Origin: Spirogloea muscicola
Taxonomy: Eukaryota; Streptophyta; Zygnematophyceae; Spirogloeales; Spirogloeaceae
Direction: 5' to 3'
DNA length: 63,173 nt
Assembly: GCA_009602725.1 (NCBI GenBank)
Contig: WELB01000003.1
Span: forward strand, 652,357 to 715,529
Shown: in pieces, positions 32,131 to 44,100 of the stretch
Position numbering within the stretch: the first letter of the stretch is position 1
How the letters are laid out: each line of letters begins with the position of its first letter
The notes under the pieces: model-generated
The model's input: the letters and a program-made list of their open reading frames with translations, nothing else
The model's database searches: none
What the model was told of the DNA's origin: nothing
Made by a program: the position numbers and the translations under genes

Positions 32131-34791
32131 GGTGATGGCGGTCTCAATGTGATCAGGAGCTCTGCTCCACCAAGTTTCAATCATGCTGCAGGAGTGCCAC
32201 TCTTTGGCTGTGTAAAGCTTGCACGTCCTTCTGTGGGTCTTTGCTTTGCACTTTTTCACATGACATGAGGCGTTCACACCTTAAGTATGCAGAGAGAAGC
32301 AGAGAAGTGTTGTAGAAATGCCTTGACGTCATGGATCCACCTTTTGAAGGGAGGGGCAATGGTGGAGAAGAGGGCGGACCAAGAGGGGGGGGACAGGGGG
32401 GTTTGGCTTTGGCGGTGCAATTTTGTACTATAGTCTGTATCATTTAGTCATGTGCATTCACTTTAAGTTCTTGCGTTGAGCCACTGGGACCCAAGGGCCC
32501 CGTGCACATCCACGGCCAGGGGTACGAACTCGTCTCCCAGCTGGAGTCTGCGTGTTTACCTTACTTGCATGCCATTGCTCTTTGTTGTAATGCATACGTG
32601 TAAGAAAACAATGAGTGCTTCAATATCTATTGAAGGACAGTGACTTTAGGAACGCCACTTCAACATAGTTAGCATCCAGGAGACTATTTAAAAGCTGGCT
32701 GAAGGGGGACTTCGGTACCCACGAGTGAGCCCATTTATTCGACAGGATAGCTTGGGTAGCCGGAGCACTAACACGAAAGCTAGCGGCCTGGCATAGAGCC
32801 CACTTAGCACGCTGATGTATGACCAAAGCTTGGGAGCACTGCAAATAAAGCAAAATGTGCAGGCTGTAACATGCAAGTATCTTGTGACAAAACCATGCGA
32901 CCTTGAAGCCATAAGATTAATCCTTGCACCCAAACACAAAGACGACAGTGCAGTCAAAGAGGGAAACGGAGTGACTCTTACGTCCGGATATTTTCGCCGA
33001 GTGGGTTTGCCCTTGAATTTGGGGGGTTTCTCCTTGATTCACTTCTTGGGCTGGCCTTTGACATGGTACTTGCTCAGGTATGTGTTTCAGCAATTTGGGC
33101 CCCTCGGGGACCTCGTCATTTTCGGGCTGGCTTTCCACAGCCCTCGCCCCATTTGGACCTCGATAATGAATTGCAGCTGCCGACTCGGGGTTACTAAGCT
33201 CCATTCACTGTAGTGTCTTGCATAGCTGGGTGACTTTGGCGCCTTATGGCTCTTTGGACCTAGTATAAATTTCTGGGCTGGCCTCGACACCCTCGGCCCC
33301 CTTTAGAAGAGCTCGTTTTCTCTACAGCCACCGTCTCCTCGATGAGCCTCTCTCCCCGTCAGGAGCCTTCTTCTTTTTGCACTAGCTTTTGCTGGAACAG
33401 TGTATTAACTTGAATTGGCCACTCTTTCATTTCCCCTAAACCCGAAACCCTAAACCCTAAACCCTCTCTTCTCGCACCGAGAGTAGCGGCCCTGTAATAA
33501 CCCGACCCTGTACACAGGCAACTAGGGGGTCAGGTCCTTATCGCATTAGGATATATGGGGTTAGGCAACTCCCCTACACGAAAAAGTACTCGCGCGCTTC
33601 TGCGCAGCGGAAGTCTTGGCCGTGTGGCGCTACCGTCAGGCAGCGTGTCCACCTCCTGGGCACCAGCCCGCAGCTAGCCCACCAAGGACCAGCCAGGGAC
33701 GCCTCGCAGCGGGCCGGCAGCGATCTCCCGGCGCCGGGCTGCGGCAGCCGGCAGCAGCAGGGCTGCGCCTCTCTCTGCCTTCGACGATCCGAGCTCCCTC
33801 AGCCGGGTCGACGCCCCACCGGTTTAGTGCTTCTCCGCGCCACCCTTCCCGTTGAGGTGTGTGGGGGCCGCCTCTTGGCTCGAGGTGTGTGCCGGACGAA
33901 CGGGGACACGAGCCGGTGCGCAACACCAAGTGGCGCGCCGGGTGTGCAACTGCCGGAGAAACGAAGCGGCGCTGCGGCCGGAGACACGACGAAGCGGTGC
34001 TGCGGCGCTTCGATTGCATCAATTGCCACACGAAGCGGCGTCTCCTCTCATGTAGACGTTGAAGCGCTGATTGCGCTCACGTACGGTTGGAACGTTGCAG
34101 GCCCTGCCATGCACGCGGGTGCATGCATGGCCTGCCTGCAGGGCCCCGCCGCGCGGGCCACGCCGAGCGGCCCCGGCCATCGCCATAGCCGCCGCACCAC
34201 CCTGTAGTGCGGTCAGACAGAAACAGAAATGAAAGTTGCCTGCATGGAAATGATGGAAGGCCAAAGTGGCCAAGCACAACGGCAAGCGGGCAGCCCGCAG
34301 TGGATGCCTCGGCGGGCGCTGCAGTGGCGCCTGGCCTCCGCCTGGTGAAGCACCGTCGTGAAGCCCCGCTATCATGCATTCTTGTAAACCAGCTCAAAAC
34401 CCCAGAAATAAGTTCTCAAACCGGATCACAAATCGATGCTCTATCACAGGTCGATCTCGCTCTGCTTTGGAGACTTCTCGTCCTACTCGTGATATTCTCG
34501 TGGATTGGCTTCGCGAAGTGCTCCACTATACTTGAAATTCAAGTTGGTAACCTCATGCAAAGCTCTGGAACCTTTTAGAAATCTTGGGAGTAGAGGATAA
34601 GACCGCTCTGTTCAATTTCCCTGAGCTGTCAAATCACAGCCATAGCCCTCTACTGCAAGAGTCATTCTTCTGCAGGCTGCGCGTCGACTGGACAGCGAGC
34701 TCATCAGCCGGCACCTTCGGCAGCGGCGGCGACGGCGGCGCAGGCCGGGCGGTCGGGCGCTGTCAGCGACGGCGAGACTGATCATAGCGCC
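32131..34791. repeat. Spacer between the CHY-RING copies, with hairpins and a possible LTR
   Basis: 32131-32630 has no recognised gene. A decayed retroelement tail lies at about 32740-32850 (-). Hairpin modules occur at 33045-33060, 33123-33160 and 33272-33310. Telomere-like CCCTAAA repeats lie at 33434-33466. A possible LTR with a primer-binding site follows and is listed separately. The GGCCA-n-TGGCCAAG repeat is at 34259-34288. The last 250 bp before 34792 are probably the promoter of copy B. Confidence 0.6.
33493..33941 (+). mobile_element. Possible solo or truncated LTR with primer-binding site
   Basis: The block starts TGTAATAACCCGACC, similar to the 5' ends of many plant Ty3-type LTRs, contains an AT-rich TATA-like stretch near 33549, and ends CAACACCA at 33928. 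Two bases later TGGCGCGCCGG (33931-33941) resembles a tRNA-complementary primer-binding site. No gag-pol frame and no second LTR were found, so it would be a solo or truncated element. Evidence is only the termini and spacing. Confidence 0.35.
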
Positions 34792-37605
34792 ATGCCGAAG
34801 GGACGTGTCCTTACGGAGGCCGCAGACGGGGTGCGTATCCAAAGCGCCGCGGCCAAGGGCGGTGGCGACCTGAGCAAGCGCGGCTTCGCTGCCCGTGCGC
34901 AGTCCGCCGCGGCAAAGAATGCGGCGATGGCTCAGTGTGGTGCTGCGCAGCCGCTCGTCGGCGCTGGCGGAAGTGGCAGCGACAGCGACGGCGACGAGGA
35001 CTGCGTTGACGTCGACCAGTTTGCCGATCTGAATTTGGAAATGGATCCCGACGAGGACGTGAGAACTTATGCTCCGCTCAGCCTGAGTCCGTCAGCTGCT
35101 GGCCTGGCCTGGCCTGGCCTGGCAGCGACAGCCACTTTCAGAGATTGTCAATCAAGTTGCATGGTAGCACAGGCAAAGAGCAAGCATACTTTCGTATGGC
35201 GGAGCTCTTGATCAAACGCAGGAAACGAAAGAGAGCACTGCGCTTTCTACTTGCAGCTGGCAGCAAGTGGAAGCCGAGAGTACCAGCGCAGAGAATGAAG
35301 ACCATGCTCTGAAGGTTACATCCCATCGCTCGAGCATAGAGGACTCTGATGGAGGACATGCGTATGGGGCTCAACAACTACTGGGGGACCACAAGTTTCA
35401 TGGCACTACTTATAAGACTGAACCACTTAAAAAGTACATAGACGAGCCCAGTGTGTTTGTGCCTCACCAACAGCTTGGATTGTATGGGTGAGCATAATGA
35501 CGTTCTTAGCCTGTCCGACAATCTGCACCAAGATCAAGACTCCGCAGGCTTTGCAGATGAGATCAACTGGCCACGGCTCCTGAACCACTTGCAATGCAGC
35601 TACGCTCTTTCTCTTTCCCAAGCTGCTCGCCAACTTAAAAGAGCAAGCAGCTATAGTCCTGCTTGTTTTGCTGCATTGGCAGCTAACAGGAAGTCCTGAC
35701 GTTTCCAATAGCCCAGGTGTAGGCATTACAGGCGTCGTTGCCTGATCGTGGCACCGTGCTGTGGCGAGATCTTCTCGTGTCGTCACTGCCACGACGAAGT
35801 CTAGGTGAGCAGCAGGTAGTCCTACTGTTGTTTGGAGCTAAGCTCACGTTGACTTGAGCCAAGCTTCAAAGCCTCAGAGCACAGAATCCTGACTCACTAA
35901 TACTTAGACTCAGGCAGAGTGAATCTAGCTGGACCTCTTAGTGTGGGCATCGTTCACAACTATCCCCCAGAGACAGGAGTGTTTAATTGCAATGCATTTG
36001 GCGAGTACATACGACCTCACAGTTTGCCTGCGGCTGTGCAGGATCACAAATTGCCTCGTCGCCTTATTAGCAGGGTAGGTGCCTCAAATAATAGTGTGCT
36101 ACATAGCAAGCTAGTTGAATAGAAGGGCCTTCGCAGGACAGCCACAGCAAGCTAGCAGATAACATGCATGCCACAACTACAAAGAAGAACTTGGCCTGGC
36201 TTACAATCTACGGCCTAGCTTGTGCCTGACATAGTGCCCTGTTCAAGTATCATAAGTCGCAGGTAATGATGTCATACTGCATAATCCACAGTGACGTACG
36301 AAGCCTTCGTTTTGCGCAAGTCACGGTGATATAACATGCCTGCGCTTGTTAGCTTGATTCCAGGTTTTGTGCTGCCTGTGTGGACTTGAGCAAGAGGTAA
36401 ACTTGCTGACAAACTGTTGCAATGGCATGGATCTCACCAGACCTTGCCTTGCAAGATTGGTGGCTGCTACATGCATGACTTGAGGTCTTAGTAGTCCCTT
36501 CTTCTGTATGTCAGCCGTCAATGCGTTTTCCCCAACTTATCAACATGTCTTTAAGCTGACTCTGAGAACAAGCAGTTGCTCGTCATTGTGCATGAAGAGG
36601 ACAACACCAGGTCGTGTGCATGCTCAAAGCTCAATACACAAATTTATTATCTTGATGTTTCCATCTGCTGGCAGGTCCACCAGCGCTGCAGTGGCTGTGG
36701 GGTCGTCATGGGAGAGTACTTCTGTCAAACTTGTAATTTCTTCGACGACGAGGTGCAAATGACCCGGATAAGACAAACTCACCTTGCCGTGCTTTGGTTC
36801 CCACTTTCAAGATTAGCTTATTAGAGGATCAGTTGTCCGTACCAGTGCATCACTTGTTGTTGACAAGTTGAGAAGAACACTCTGATTTCACCGGTGAACT
36901 TACACCTATATCCTACTATCGTAGGAGGGTGTCTATGTGCCTCATGTGCGTGCAATGCCAAACGATCCGTTTATTTGGCAGGTGACCAAAGGGCTGTTTC
37001 ATTGCCGTGATTGTGGCATCTGCCGAAGAGGTGGCCGGGACAAGTTCTTCCATTGTCAAACATGCGGTAATATAGGCGTGATATGTGCTGCATGTCTAGT
37101 TCCGCAGCTTACAGGTTGTGTGATGCACAATTACGAGCTGCAGCAAGACCTTAGTCTGTTAGGTTCCACCACTACCGTAAGGCCATGGAATGTACCTCCT
37201 TGCTGACAACCTCCTGTGGCCACAAAGCATGAAAATTGTGCAAGGTTTACTGATCCGCTTTGTGTCTCGGCATCGACTTTCCTGGCGAACGTTGTGACTA
37301 ATACCTCCATTGATTTCTGTCATTGCAGGGTGCTGTCTGGCTGTCCAGCTGCAAGCTGGTCACGCGTGCACTCGCAATCAAATGCAGCGAAGCTGCCCTG
37401 TTTGCAACGAGGTACAGTCGTGTCGTCTTGATACGTGTGTACTTTACTTACACAATCTTTCTCAGCAGCCTGCATCTTATGGACTCCCCAACCTGCACCT
37501 CCATTCAAAGAGCTGCACTTGTCTTGCAGTATCTCTTTGACTCCATCAAGGAAATGGTAGTGTGGTCCTGCGGCCACGTCATACACAATGACTGCATCAG
37601 TACAG
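34792..37605 (+). pseudogene. CHY/CTCHY/RING protein copy B, probably decayed
   Basis: Exons 34792-35058, 35264-35487, 35717-35798, 36042-36074, 36364-36396, 36675-36752, 36982-37066, 37329-37411 and 37530-37605 parallel copy A, with identical lengths for the exons from 36042 to 37411. The N-terminus (MPKGRVLTEAADG, then acidic SDSDGDEDCVDVD) and the link [13 protein letters not shown] are intact. Two faults show. The strong donor after the CHY exon follows an in-frame TAG (35802-35804), where copy A has AAG, so only a weak donor at 35799 keeps the frame. The RING also stops after SCGHVIHNDC, and no exon with the final C-P-x-C pair was found before 38400. It may be a pseudogene or a shortened protein. 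TAG is a normal stop elsewhere in the window, so recoding is unlikely. Confidence 0.65.
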
Positions 37606-39384
37606 GTGAACAATAAGATGGAGCATTATTGAAGCTCCATGGTCACGTGAGGCACTTGCTTGTGCTGTCATTGACTGGTTGGATCAGAAAAGTAGCTTCA
37701 TTTCGTTCCAAATGCAATTGCTGTTCTTCAAATGATTCATACACGTACTTTAAGTTGCACATCAAGGTCCAGATCCTCATCAGTTGGGCATGACCTGTCA
37801 TGTGTCATAGGTACGGAGCTTCCACAGGGAGATCAAGCATGCATTTGCTTAGGGTTGACAGATACAACAAGAGCAAAGCAGCAGCGCAACGAAGAGTAAC
37901 AAGCACAATGATGCAGGACTGTACATTTCAGATTTTCTTGGCACTCTACACAAGCCTATTCGGGAAAGTGGCACAGACTATTTGTGGTATGTATATGCTG
38001 CAGCGGAGTTGCTAATTGTGCAGGTTAAAAGGTTTGGGTGAGAAGAACCTGGGTGTGCTCTATCCATTAGCTGGACATGCGAACGCTTGTTGACAAACTT
38101 TTGACTTATCACTACACTCGGCTCTCAAGGATTGAAATCGTCGAGATTCTTCCTGTTACTGTAGCTTGATGAGCGTCAACTCTGCAGATGCTAAATCATC
38201 CTCGTATTGATGCAATTAAGTCTGGTCTTGACTTGATCGAACAGGGATTGTGGGTAACGCATTGGCAGGGCAGCTATTGTATTGTAGAAAATAGAGAATA
38301 GAGAATAACATCATCGTCTAGGATACGACTGCTGATAAGAATGGCGGTCTTGTTTTTACACGCAAGGTAGTACCCACGCTCTTCTAAAAGTTTGATGCAT
38401 TCCCTATTATAAGCTGATAAGGCTCAACCTTGAGCCAATTGCTGCCGATGTCCTGCTCGTCAGATACAGAGTTGGGATGTGATCATTGGGTCCAGAAGAA
38501 GTCGCGTCGCTCAATCTAACAGCTGCCGAGGGCAGCAGAGCGAGCAGCCCAGCTTCAATGCCGTCGGTTGCTTTCTCAACTATACAGAATGCGGCTTGCC
38601 ATCTCCGTGCAGCGGTCCTTGGCGTTTGCCACCCAACTTGCGGGCTGGCCGTGACTTGGCCGCCGCCACCAGGTTCCGACAATGCGGCGCTTTTCAGCCC
38701 TCTAGGTACTCTGATCTGCACTAGCTGACTAGAGATTGTTGGCGCCCACTTGCAGAGGTCACGGATAGAAAGGTCGTGCTTTTTTGCACCTTCCGGCTAT
38801 ATCAGACATTGTACACTTCTGAGGGCCAGTAAGGCTGGTATATAGAGAGACCCTGACTATGCAGAGAGAGTCGAAGAGAGAAAGAAGCGGCTGCTGATAG
38901 GAAAAGAGCGGCTGTGAAAGCCAGCCAGATGCATACATGTGTTCCTCACCCACCCTTGGACCCCTAGACCTTTGTTGCTATATGACTATCGCAAGCCCCC
39001 AGTGCCTCTCCCCACGCTTCTTGCTCCGCCAGCAGCCTGGGCTTGGCGAACCACTCGCATTTCTTAACAGGCGGGCAGTCGCTATGAGTGCGTGCTCCAT
39101 CAAAGAGGCAGTGGCTGTGACCCAACAAGGAGGAACGGACAGACCAGATGCAAGTAATTTGAATCCCAGCTAGATTCATCGAAATTTGTCATATGGTAGG
39201 CCAAACCGTCCACCTATTTCTGTCTCGTTATCTATGTTTCTGGTTGAGTCGGTGACCCACTTCAGAGCGTACCAGAGTGACCTTCCAAAAGCTGTGTATG
39301 ATAGAAGCCGTGCGCTTTAGAGTTCAGCACGGGTCATAGCAATGGACAGCGCCACTTCGACCAGTGTGGGGCATGTGCCAAGTC
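37606..39384. repeat. Intergenic stretch with a decayed retroelement tail
   Basis: 37606-38460 was searched for the missing last RING exon of copy B; nothing with the right Cys spacing was found. 38520-38720 (+) encodes a degraded copy of the retroelement C-terminus (LYRMRLAISVQRSLAF), interrupted by a stop. 38740-39300 holds no recognised gene. Confidence 0.5.
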
Positions 39385-39391
39385 GCGGGGG

Positions 39392-39432
<41 letters not shown>

Positions 39433-39457
39433 AGGTGTTCGATCCACCTTCACCGCA
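39385..39457 (+). tRNA. tRNA-Phe (anticodon GAA)
   Basis: A 73-base cloverleaf without intron: acceptor GCGGGGG / TCACCGC plus discriminator A73, D-arm GCTC...GAGC with loop AGTTGGGA, anticodon stem TCAGA/TCTGA with the GAA anticodon at 39418-39420, and T-arm AGGTG TTCGATC CACCT. The sequence is almost that of plant cytosolic tRNA-Phe, including its unusual G5-A68 mismatch. Position 7 is G instead of A, giving a G-U pair. CCA is not encoded. A TTTTT run at 39468-39472 can serve as the RNA polymerase III terminator. Confidence 0.97.
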
Positions 39458-39939
39458 CTCCGTGCGCTTTTTCTAGCTAAGCCGGCGTCGGGGTTGCTCG
39501 CAGTGCCGTTTGAGTTGGTCACGACCGTGGCTCGACCTATTCCAGCGATTTACGCGGCGAGCCTGTGTCGCGCGGCCTACGGCTGCTCAACAGGAGTTGA
39601 TGAGTTCTTCGTAGTCATCTAAATTCGTGTGTGCTTTTACCCCAAGTTGCTGCTGCTGACTCGTGGTTACTAAACTCCCTAAGCTCCATCTGCTGTAGGT
39701 CGTGCTTAGCTGTGTAGTTTAGGCGCCTTTTGGCTCTTTGGCCTCGTCGATTTCTTTGGGCTGGCTTTTCCCAGCCCCTGCCCCATTTGGGAGAGCCTAC
39801 ATCGTTTGAGAGCTTTCCCTGGCCCCTTCCAAGTTTTGTTCAGTCTTTACTCTGGGCTGGCCTATCACAGCAAATTTGAGGCTCCTCACTCGTAGCTACC
39901 GAGTGGTCCATTCTACAACCGTTCGGATATAGCGCTTTA
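39458..39939. repeat. Hairpin modules downstream of the tRNA
   Basis: Plus-orientation hairpin modules lie at about 39758-39800 (GGGCTGGC...CCAGCCCC) and 39852-39872. They follow the same leader order seen at 28212 and 33180 (CTGTAG...TTAGGCGCCTTTTGGCTCTTTGG). 39876-39930 is a reverse-orientation copy of the TTACGAGTGAGGAGCC unit. Confidence 0.7.
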
Positions 39940-40330
39940 GACATCCAACCCAGTGTGCCACCACGGCTGGGTATGCGGTAGCCTGCGCCGCTCGGGCCAA
40001 GGAGCTAAAATATGCAGATCACCCGCGGGATAACGAGTTCTTTACGCTCGCCATTGATACGCACGGGGCGCTGGGCGCTCGGTAGCTCGAGCTGCTCAAC
40101 CAGCTCTCTCGTCACGCCATTGCCCGCCGCTTCCATGGGGAGCCGGTGGACTCCCATGCAGCAGGGTCGCTAGCGCAGGTGTACCGCATGCGCTTGGCCG
40201 TCTCGCTGCAGAGGTCTATGGCCCGCGCGCTGCACCTGCGTGCAGGCAGAGCCCTCGCTGCTGCCTCTGGCTCTGGCCAGGGGACCCGCTTCCAGGAACC
40301 CAGTCTCTCTGACCTGAGGCTGCTTAGCAN
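39940..40330 (+). mobile_element. Retroelement endonuclease C-terminal fragment, second copy
   Basis: The plus strand encodes the same product as 16892-17566: VACAARAKELKYADHPRD, LAIDTHGALGAR, an in-frame TAG (40084-40086), LELLNQLSRHAIARRFHGEPVDSHAAGSLAQVYRMRLAVSL, then LRAGRALAAASGSGQG and SLSDLRLLS. A single N lies at 40330. It is 5'-truncated and disabled. A shorter relic follows at about 40590-40640 (VYRMRLAISLQ). Confidence 0.65.
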
Positions 40331-41143
40331 TGAAGGCGGACGCGCAGTTGCCCGTCGACGAACGCTGGCGTGCCGAACGGGACCCCAAGGATGGTGAAAC
40401 CCTTAAACAAAGCTGCTACGAGACACTCAGTAACCCCTGCTAAGCAGCCGCAGATCAGAGATGCTGGGTTAATACCCGCGGGTGAGCAACATCGGGTCAG
40501 AGTAGCTCGAAGCTGTGGCCTATCACAGCCACTGCTCTTCTCTTCGCGGCCAAGGACAGCAAAACGAGCAGTCCGGCTTCAATGTCGTCGGGTCGCTTGC
40601 TCAAGTGTACAGGATGCGCCTTGCAATCTCCCTGCAGCCTTTGTGCTTACCTTTGTACTTGGCCATGTAGCCTTAATTTTTCCAATACACGAAATTCCTG
40701 CAGCCGTCCTTCGCATTGAAGCGCCCATTGTGAAAGAATAGAAAGTGCTCGCCCATTGAGAATAGGGGCTGGAACAACCAGCCCGAAAAGGAATGAAGGA
40801 AGACCTTCGAGGACCATCCTTTTCCTCGTACGCACTTGGCAGGCCCACAGCTTCTCTCTGATGCTGGCAAAAGGCGCGCTTCCTGCTCGATGTACAGTGA
40901 GACCTGAAACGAACGCTCAGATGACATATATCATCAACACTTACACAACTGCGAAAATAACAGTTTCACTTTCACAAAGTAAAACTCAGTCAAGTTAAGT
41001 TGCGGCTAAGGCTGTATGTTATCTTTCCCGCCTGTCAGAAACATGCTCAGAGAGCACCCCCGCCCCAGGCGGCGGCGGCGGCGGCCCCGGCGGCCCCCGT
41101 CTGCCTCGCAGTGGGAGCGCTCGCCACGAGGCTGGAGCGCGGC
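40331..41143. other. Repeat remnants and upstream region of the PBP gene
   Basis: 40643-40674 is a reverse copy of the GGCCA-n-TGGCCAAGTAC repeat and 40755-40790 is a hairpin module. From 40990 an open frame runs into the PBP exon without an in-frame ATG before 41144. A pyrimidine-rich acceptor (CCCGCCTGTCAG ending at 41037) suggests that the exon may begin there and that an upstream coding or 5' UTR exon exists. Confidence 0.45.
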
Positions 41144-44100
41144 ATGCTGCGCTGCCCGCCGAGAGCTGCCGCGGCAGACGCCGCCTCGACGGCGGCGCTG
41201 GCGACGGCAGGAGGAGTCGCCCTGAGTGCGTCCGCGGCCATGGCCGGCATAGGTCTGGCGGCGGCAGCTGCGGCGGCCGCGAAGGCCGTCGACGACGCCC
41301 CTGCCGCAGCTCGCCGGCAATCGGCCGCAAGGCTGCGTGCCGTGCAGTGCCGCCTCGAGGAGGCCCTACGACGTTCCGCGAAGGCGGCTCGGCAGCGCGT
41401 GGCGACCGTCGCGGAGGCACCGCCAGCCAACGGGGACGCCACCAGCGGCAGCGGCAGCGGCGGCGGCAGGGCTGGCCAGCCATTGCCGCGGGACCTGGAG
41501 CTCTCCCAGCGCGGCGTGGCGCTGGCGCTGGCCTTCGGCGGCGGCGCGGCGCTGCTGCACACGCTGCTCTCGGCGCTGCCGCCGGACTTCCTGGACCGCT
41601 GGCGCGGCCTCTTCAGCGAGCAGCCGCACGCGGAGCCATCGCTGCGCGGCGGCGAGTCCCGCGGCGGCACCGTGCTCTACGACTGTCACGGCGCGGTCAT
41701 TGCCACCGTCGTCCCCGGCGGCTTCAGCGGCACGCGGCCCGAGCTCGGGCGCGCCAGGCGCTCCACGCCGCTGCGGCCCAGCGAGATCCCCTCGGCAATG
41801 TGGCAGGCCGTCGTCGCCTCCGAGGACCGCAGCTTCTTCGACCATCGTGGATTCGACCCCAGGGGGCTTTCCCGTGCGCTCGTCACGATGGCGAGGAGCG
41901 GTGGCGGCAGCACCATCACTCAGCAGGTCAGAGCTGGGGCCGCACTGAGAAGGAGATCTGCAGCAGCTCTCTGGTCTGGTCAAGTGACCTTCATGGCAAG
42001 TCGACAGCGCGGCTTCCGTCGTGCACACAACGGCATATGTAGTCGAGCAGACCATTACTCACGCCGTGCCGTTCAGTTGCGGCTTATAGTCAGCTGTGCT
42101 GTGTGGGATCTCTGAAACGCCAAGCCTCGTTTGGCCTGGAGCTTCCAGCTGGTGAAGAATGTGTTCCTCACCAACGAGCGCAAATGGGCGCGTAAGCTGG
42201 TTGAGATCATCCTCGCTGTCATCATCGAGCGCAAGATGTCCAAATGGGATATCCTGCACCTCTACCTCAGCAAGGTCAGGGACCCAGCGTCCAGTCCCAA
42301 GAATGCCCACATCGGCAGCTCAATCTCATGGAATCAGAAGAATGCTGGGCTTGAGCCTGCCTGCCTTGGCAGGCCTAGGGAAGTTTTTCGCGTATAATAC
42401 TTGGACCCTATTGACGTAGTCGTTGCCCACATCTGTCGGCTAGATATACTGGGGCCATGGCGTGAATGGGATCGAGGCCGCATCTGCGCTCTACTTTGGG
42501 AAGCACCCGTCGCTGCTCACGCTGGGCGAGTGCGCTATGCTGGCCGGCATCATCCCCGCCCCCGAGCTCCTGTCACCATACCGAGATCCTAGCAGGTTAT
42601 TTGACCCTCACCGCAAAGTTATCAACTGTGCATGTAGGTAGCTGCGCTTCTAACACTTGAGCAGATAAATAAGAGTAGTGAAGGGTCAGCAAGGTAGTGC
42701 TGATCTCTGATCTTAGCTTCCACTATTTTGCCGCCTGCAAACATGCAGCGGGATCTAGGACGTGTCTTCTGGATATGAACATCTGCTGATCTCTAAGCAC
42801 TTTCTTGACACACAGAGGGAGGAAGCCGCAGGCTAGGGCCCTGCGGAGGATGGTGGAGGCTGGCTTCCTGAACTCAGCAACCGCGGCGCGCGCTGTGAAT
42901 GAGCCGCTTGTCCTGGGTACTGAAGCCAAGCAGCAGGGCACCTCAGGCCCCTGGCGAGCCCCGTACTTTGTCAGTGAGGTATAGTTGTGCCTGCCTCATC
43001 AGTCAGACTGTCGTCTACCGCCCTTAGACTTTGGCATGGATCTGCAGTTCCTAATGTTGCTCGCCTCTGTGAATGGGCCCTTCCTGCCCAACGCTGATGG
43101 GAAATTTGGCACCTCTATCTGGAAACATGCAGGAAGGCAGACTGCAATCCTTTCTCGTAGTTGTCACACGAGATAGGCGTTCAAAGTGAAGCTTGTGTGC
43201 AATCGGTGCTACTCATCTGAACGTGGTGGCTGTCTGGGTCAGGTGCTCCATCTTCTGAATCAGAAGTACGGCCGCGAAGAGATTCTTCGGGGCGGGCTTC
43301 AGGTCTGCCCATGAGCTCTGCATAGCCTTTAAGCAGCATTCAAAGCTTTCAAACTCTTAAGGAAATGTCAAATAGCTCATTTCTACCTGTAGTCACATTT
43401 CCTTCTGTATTTCCGCCATCCTCCCTCTTAAGCACAAGTCAGCTGCTGTGTCACGTCAGCTGCTTCACAGTAGCAGCACCACCTTTAGCTTACTGGCTTG
43501 TTTGGGAACTGCATAGCATGCTGAAGATTCGATCTTGCGGTCGTCAGAATGACAGCGTGGCAGTAACCCCCATTGTCATTCTGGTTACTTGCCATCCCCT
43601 GCATGCCAGCAGCGAGGAGACCAACTCGTGTATGCTGCCTCATCCACTAACTTTCCTTCCCACTTGTGCTGGCCAACACCTTGCCTTGTCCTGGTATTCA
43701 GATCCTAACAGTGCAAGCAACGACAACTGTGCAGGTCTATACAACACTCGATCTGGGCATGCAAGACATTGCTGAGAAGGTCGTGAGGGACACAGGCATT
43801 GAACTTGACAGGGAGAGGAACATCCTTGCAGAGAGAGGCTTGGTAACGGCCAGAAAGAAGCTGGACGACATGCTGGCATCCAAGCAAGATCAAGTCCTCG
43901 AGCTGGTGGCCGCTGCCAGCGCTGCGGCCGCTGCACGGAGGTATTTCTCCTGGTGCCGCTGTTCGCCACCGTTTGAGCACTGGCAAGGGCAGGCTCTGGG
44001 AACTATTGAGAATTATGGTGGCCTCCTCAATACTTGCTTGCACTCTTTCAGTAGCTGCCAGGCAAGCACTTCACTTGCAGTGGTGCCTAGACCTCACACA

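Noticed and set aside
35802-35804. TAG read as an amino acid (alternative genetic code as in some ulvophytes)
   Set aside because: Genes here end in TGA, TAA and TAG (the SelD fusion ends with TAG), and no other conserved exon needs a read-through TAG.
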